Assembly (NCBI GenBank): GCA_964617875.1
Contig: CAZUAI010000071.1
Location: 1 to 28,627 of the forward strand
DNA from: CAZMVY01 sp964617875
Lineage (GTDB): Bacteria > Planctomycetota > Phycisphaerae > UBA1845 > PWPN01
DNA length: 28,627 nucleotides
Direction: 5' to 3'
Below are positions 25,398 through 28,627 of this stretch, piece by piece. Position 1 is the stretch's first letter; each line of letters opens with the position of its first letter. A model generated the notes under the pieces. The model made no database searches. It was not told the DNA's origin and was given only the letters and a program-made list of their open reading frames with translations. The translations under genes were made by a program, and so were the position numbers.

Positions 25398-26441
25398 TCA
25401 ATCTTCGGAAAAGGCCGCGTCAAATGCCCGGCTGGACGGCGCAAAGTCCAGCCGCCTCACGAACGCGCACGCCTCGGCCGCGCCGTGCTCCCGGTCCATG
25501 CCGCTGTCCTCCCACTCGACCGACAACGGGCCCTGGTAGCCCACCTCGTTCAGCGCACGGATGATCGCCTCGAAATCCACGGAGCCGCGGCCGAGCGAGC
25601 GGAAGTCCCAGTAGCGGTCGGGGTGGCCGAAGTTCAGGTGGCCGCCAAAGACACCGGCCCGCGTGGGCCTTGGCGACCAGTAGACGTCCTTCATGTGGAC
25701 GTGGAAGATCCGATCGCCGAACTGGCGGATGAACGCCACGTAATCCACACCCTGGTAACCGAGGTGGCTCGGATCGTAGTTGAAGCCGAAACGCTTGTGC
25801 CCCTTGATCGCCTCAAGGGCCCGAACGGTCGAGGAGATATCGAATGCGATCTCCGTCGGATGCACCTCGAGGCCGAAGTACACATCCTCGTGCTCAAAGA
25901 CGTCGAGGATCGGCTTCCATCGCTTTGCAAAGTCCTTGAACCCGGCCTCGATCTGGTTCGGCAGCACGGGTGGGAACGAATACAGCAGGTGCCAGATGCT
26001 GCTCCCCGTGAACCCGTTGACCACGACGCGCTTGAGCGTCTTACGAATGTTCGCCGGTGCCGCCTCAAAGAACCGTCGGGCCGCCCGCGCCGTGTCCATC
26101 ATCTCGGCGGCGGCGCGGTGCCGCACGCCCTCGGGCTTGCCGTCGCCCCAGACGTGGGGCGGGACGATTGCCTTGTGCCGGGCGTCCACCAGATCGCACA
26201 CCGCCTGGCCCGCGAGGTGATTGCTCAGCGCGAAGCAGTCCAGCTTGAACCGCTGCAACTGCTGCCACTTCCGCTTGCAGTAGTCCTTGTCCTCGAGGGC
26301 GGCCTGCACGTTGAAGATGTCGCCCCAGCAGGCAAGCTCCAGCCCATCGTAGCCGAACGCCTTGGCCTTCCTGCACAGTTGCTCGAACTTGAGGTCGGCC
26401 CATTGTCCCGTACACAGGGTGACCGGTCGCGCCATGGTCAT
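25398..26441 (-). CDS. Sugar isomerase/epimerase, AP-endonuclease-2-like barrel
   Basis: Cytoplasmic TIM-barrel enzyme of PF01261 (xylose-isomerase-like), 347 residues; likely a metal-dependent ketose isomerase or epimerase of unknown sugar. Metal-ligand regions are visible in order: Glu in FGLEVHPTE, Asp and His in NYDPSHLGYQG, His in HVHMKDV, Glu in SVEWEDSG. KDVYWSPRPTRAGVFGGHLNFGHPDRYWDFRSLGRGSVDF is typical of the large planctomycete set. Start ATG 26441 has AAAGGA four bases upstream; the in-frame start at 26525 would place 28 unsupported residues ahead of it. It follows the aldolase after 100 bases containing a hairpin. Confidence 0.87.
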   Translation of the reverse strand: MTMARPVTLCTGQWADLKFEQLCRKAKAFGYDGLELACWGDIFNVQAALEDKDYCKRKWQQLQRFKLDCFALSNHLAGQAVCDLVDARHKAIVPPHVWGDGKPEGVRHRAAAEMMDTARAARRFFEAAPANIRKTLKRVVVNGFTGSSIWHLLYSFPPVLPNQIEAGFKDFAKRWKPILDVFEHEDVYFGLEVHPTEIAFDISSTVRALEAIKGHKRFGFNYDPSHLGYQGVDYVAFIRQFGDRIFHVHMKDVYWSPRPTRAGVFGGHLNFGHPDRYWDFRSLGRGSVDFEAIIRALNEVGYQGPLSVEWEDSGMDREHGAAEACAFVRRLDFAPSSRAFDAAFSED

Positions 26442-26478
26442 ACCGTCCTTTCGTGAGTGGACATGGAATATCATCCCG

Positions 26479-26496
26479 GCCGGCACGTCAGCCGGC
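26479..26496 (-). other. Intercistronic hairpin between aldolase and isomerase
   Basis: GCCGGC (26479-26484) and GCCGGC (26491-26496) form a perfect 6-bp stem; the 6-base loop reads TGACGT on the minus strand. No T tract follows, so it is more likely an RNA-processing or stability element than a terminator. Confidence 0.4.
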
Positions 26497-26541
26497 GTAT
26501 CCTCCAGCTCTTGAACCGGGTTCACGTCGCACCCGTTTCCC

Positions 26542-27348
26542 TCACGTCAGCCCCGCGGACGCCATCGCCTCGCCCGGCCCACGGCCCTCGTGGATGACCG
26601 CCTTCATGGCCCGCACCACCTCGGTGATCCGCTCATGGCCCCACACATTCCGCCCCACAGTCGCCCCGCGGGCCCCGCTCTCGACGACCTGGCTCAGCAT
26701 GCGCAAGGCATCCTCGAGCGTAAGTGCCTGCGGCCCGCCCGCCGCGACGACCGGTACGGTGCAATCGGCGACGATCTGCGCGTACGCCTTGACGTCGCCG
26801 CAGAACGGCACCTTCACCACGTCCGTCCCGCATTCCAGCGCGCAGCGGACGGCCCAGGCGATGTCCTCGGGGGTGTACGAGATCCGCACCCTGCCGCCGG
26901 AGAAATCCCGCGGATAGATGTGCGTAATCACGGGCATGTCGTACTTCGCCGCGGCCTTCACACAATCCGCGATCGTCCGGAGGGCCTGCCCCTCGGTCGG
27001 CCCGCGAATGAACGCCGCCACCGCAAAGGCGTCCGCGCCGAGCCGCACCGCGTCCTCCGGGTCCGCCACCTGTTCGCGTGCCGAATCGTCAGCCCGGACC
27101 ATCGTGCTCTGCAGCACCGCCGGCACCTTGCCCGCGTACGGCTGCCACGCCGACGCCAGGATGCCCCGGTGCATCGTGACCGCGTCGGGCATGCCCGCGA
27201 CAACCGCCGCGAGCGTCTGCCGAATGTGCGCGAGCCCCGGCGGCAGGCCCTCGCTGTAGCCCAGCAGATGATCCACGGCCACCGAGCACAGCCGCCCCGA
27301 CGGATGCGAAAACAACCGACCCAGCCGAATCGTCTTGCCGATACCCAT
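26542..27348 (-). CDS. Class I aldolase, DeoC/LacD/FbaB family
   Basis: Cytoplasmic Schiff-base aldolase, 268 residues, likely cleaving a phosphorylated ketose made by the adjoining kinase. Features: VDH (D26) near the N-terminus, the Schiff-base lysine candidate K179 in GTDVVKVPFCGD, the strand VPVVAAGGP, and the phosphate-binding GARGATVGRNVWGH. These match the LsrF/FbaB and LacD group, which includes tagatose- and sulfofructose-phosphate aldolases. The start is ATG 27348, which shares one base with the kinase stop (TGATG), so translation is probably coupled. The in-frame extension up to 27873 lies inside the kinase and is rejected. Substrate not readable. Confidence 0.85.
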   Translation of the reverse strand: MGIGKTIRLGRLFSHPSGRLCSVAVDHLLGYSEGLPPGLAHIRQTLAAVVAGMPDAVTMHRGILASAWQPYAGKVPAVLQSTMVRADDSAREQVADPEDAVRLGADAFAVAAFIRGPTEGQALRTIADCVKAAAKYDMPVITHIYPRDFSGGRVRISYTPEDIAWAVRCALECGTDVVKVPFCGDVKAYAQIVADCTVPVVAAGGPQALTLEDALRMLSQVVESGARGATVGRNVWGHERITEVVRAMKAVIHEGRGPGEAMASAGLT

Positions 27349-28289
27349 CACACGCACCGCTCCTGCAGGAATGCCTCCACCACCGTCCGCGTCGGGATCC
27401 CCGTCTGCCCGCCCGGTCCCGTCGCTTTCAGGGCCGCAGCCGCCGACGCGAACCGCACCCGCTCCGCAAGCTCCAGTCCGCGTGCCAGCGCCGACGCGTA
27501 TGCCCCGTGAAATACGTCGCCGCAACCCGTGGTGTCCACGACATCCACCGCGTATGCCGGCTGATGCACGGCTGGCTCCGTTCGCGTCGCATCCACCCAC
27601 CAGCAGCCTTGATCGCCGCAGGTGACCACGATCGTATTCCGGCGGGGGCACCGCAATCGGCCGGCCGCCAGACTCGGGTTTGCCGTTCCGGTCAGCCGGG
27701 CGGCAAGCACCTGCGACAGAATAAGATGATCGACCAACGCCAGCAATTCGGAAAACCGCGGAGCCGCGTCGTTCTCCAGATCGCCCACGACCGGGATGCC
27801 GGCCTCGCGGGCAATTTGTGCCGCACGGACCGCCCCCGCATCGCCGACATGATCGACGAACAGCACCCGACACGACCGGATCACATCCGCCGCCGGCAGT
27901 TCCAGGTCCGCGCCGATTACGCCGTCGGCCTCGTAGAAGATGGTTCGCGTGTGCCGCCTGTCATCGACCACAATGATCGCGTGGAACGGTCGTGCGCCTT
28001 CACGCCGCACCATGTGGTCCGTATTCACCCCTTCCGCCCGAAACCGCTCGACCACGAAGCGCGAAAGCTCATCCTCGCCCAACACGCCGGCGAACGCACA
28101 CCGCGAGCCCAGCCGTGCCGCCGCCACAAGCGCCGTTGCCGTCAGCCCGCCGCCGTGCCGCTCGCGCCGCAGAATGGGCGTCTTCGTATCCGGCGGCGGA
28201 TACGCCTCGACGTACAGCAACTCGTCCACGGCGCTACAGCCGATGCCGAGCACATCAACGGCCGCATCCGCGGCCACAGGGTTGCCCAT
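27348..28289 (-). CDS. PfkB-family carbohydrate kinase
   Basis: Cytoplasmic ATP-dependent sugar kinase of the ribokinase/PfkB family, 313 residues, first gene of the cluster. N-terminal GIGCSAVDELLYV and RHGGGLTATALVAAARLG give the sugar-binding GG motif. The C-terminal signature is DTTGCGDVFHGAYASAL, with catalytic base D258; the usual GAGD is here GCGD, a variant I have seen only in some sugar-kinase subgroups. TCGDQGCWWVD is the nucleotide-site strand. The start is ATG 28289, 24 bases after a predicted transcription start, with GGTGAGGA upstream. Its stop overlaps the aldolase start by one base. Product is probably a hexulose or other ketose phosphate (inference). Confidence 0.9.
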   Translation of the reverse strand: MGNPVAADAAVDVLGIGCSAVDELLYVEAYPPPDTKTPILRRERHGGGLTATALVAAARLGSRCAFAGVLGEDELSRFVVERFRAEGVNTDHMVRREGARPFHAIIVVDDRRHTRTIFYEADGVIGADLELPAADVIRSCRVLFVDHVGDAGAVRAAQIAREAGIPVVGDLENDAAPRFSELLALVDHLILSQVLAARLTGTANPSLAAGRLRCPRRNTIVVTCGDQGCWWVDATRTEPAVHQPAYAVDVVDTTGCGDVFHGAYASALARGLELAERVRFASAAAALKATGPGGQTGIPTRTVVEAFLQERCV

Positions 28290-28319
28290 ACGGACCGTCC
28301 TCACCCCGCACGGGACTGG

Positions 28320-28349
28320 AGTATACCCATGAACACAGGCGGCCGTCGA
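28320..28349 (-). promoter_or_regulatory. Promoter of the kinase-aldolase cluster
   Basis: On the minus strand TCGACG (28349-28344, 4/6), 18-base spacer, TATACT (28325-28320, 5/6). It gives a leader of about 24 bases before the ATG at 28289. It diverges from the tRNA-Thr promoter about 20 bases away. Confidence 0.5.
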
Positions 28350-28366
28350 TATGCCGATGGGCCCAG

Positions 28367-28395
28367 TTGAGGGCCGCGATGGTTGGTGGTAGAAT
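28367..28395 (+). promoter_or_regulatory. Promoter of tRNA-Thr
   Basis: TTGAGG (28367-28372), 17-base spacer, TAGAAT (28390-28395). Expected start near 28402, about 38 bases before the tRNA. Confidence 0.65.
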
Positions 28396-28439
28396 AGAAC
28401 GCGCTCGAAACGGCGTAACTCGCCATTCGACAATGGGTT

Positions 28440-28511
28440 GCCACTGTAGCTCAATGGCAGAGCACGGCTTTTGTAAAGCTGAGGTTGAGGGTTCGACTCC
28501 CTCCGGTGGCT
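28440..28511 (+). tRNA. tRNA-Thr, anticodon TGT
   Basis: A 72-base cloverleaf: acceptor GCCACTG with CGGTGGC (one T-G), D stem GCTC/GAGC, anticodon stem CGGCT/AGCTG around loop TTTGTAA (anticodon TGT, codon ACA), T stem GAGGG/CCCTC with TTCGACT, discriminator T. CCA not encoded. Confidence 0.96.
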
Positions 28512-28627
28512 TCGTTGGGTGCATGGCCTTTGCTGCATGCAGGGAGGGGTTCAGGAACCTTTCTTGCGTTGGGCTAACCCAACCTTCGCACGGCGATGGA
28601 AATCGCGAGCGAGAATCGGCGTTGGCG
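28512..28627. other. Window end after tRNA-Thr
   Basis: No gene seen. Small hairpins: GGTT/AACC at 28548-28559 followed by TTTCTT (possible weak tRNA terminator), and GTTGGG/CCCAAC with loop CTAA at 28568-28583. Confidence 0.4.

Noticed and set aside
24054..26456. Plus-strand open frame (800 residues) across the DUF1080 and isomerase genes
   Set aside because: Antisense to two clear family members; low-complexity Arg/Val/Pro/His composition with no recognisable motifs.

Overview
The window reads as a chromosomal stretch of a high-GC bacterium with a strong planctomycete flavour (Planctomycetota, perhaps a Phycisphaerae-like lineage). This is inferred from gene content only: tandem DUF1080 domains, an expanded URO-D-like protein, Tat-exported proteins, F5/8C, CBM6-like and BACON modules on secreted glycosidases, a Pmp-type beta-helix lipoprotein, and frequent GTG/TTG starts with clear Shine-Dalgarno sites. 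No ribosomal or other marker gene is present to settle taxonomy.

Layout. Positions 1-2448 (minus strand) hold an EamA/DMT transporter and a Tat-exported aldo/keto reductase with a C-terminal two-cluster ferredoxin domain. Positions 2767-8580 (plus) hold a good sigma70-type promoter, two multidomain secreted clan GH-A-like proteins sharing a triplicated BACON plus jelly-roll module, and a strong hairpin terminator. Positions 8608-10206 (minus) encode a secreted GH67/GH115-like protein. The 500-base gap 10207-10706 has no gene but carries several tight hairpin pairs. Positions 10707-13271 (plus) are trpA and adenine deaminase. Positions 13371-16337 (minus) encode a large secreted GH36/GH27-like protein whose promoter contains a perfect palindrome. 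A tRNA-Arg(CCT) is at 16481-16554.

Positions 16974-22924 (plus) carry a 1197-residue beta-helix lipoprotein, a small unknown lipoprotein and a Tat-exported unknown protein. Positions 22945-28289 (minus) are a compact cluster read from right to left: PfkB kinase, class I aldolase, TIM-barrel sugar isomerase/epimerase, tandem-DUF1080 secreted protein, URO-D-like protein. Two of its junctions overlap (1 and 4 bases). A divergent promoter pair separates it from tRNA-Thr(TGT) at 28440-28511.

How it works together (inference): the secreted glycosidases release sugars outside the cytoplasm or at the cell surface. The right-hand cluster has the classes needed to isomerise, phosphorylate and cleave a sugar, with the DUF1080 protein supplying it, possibly from a 3-keto-glycoside. 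The substrate cannot be read from sequence. trpA, ade, the transporter and the tRNAs are housekeeping genes between these accessory loci. No CRISPR array, transposase, integrase or phage gene was seen.
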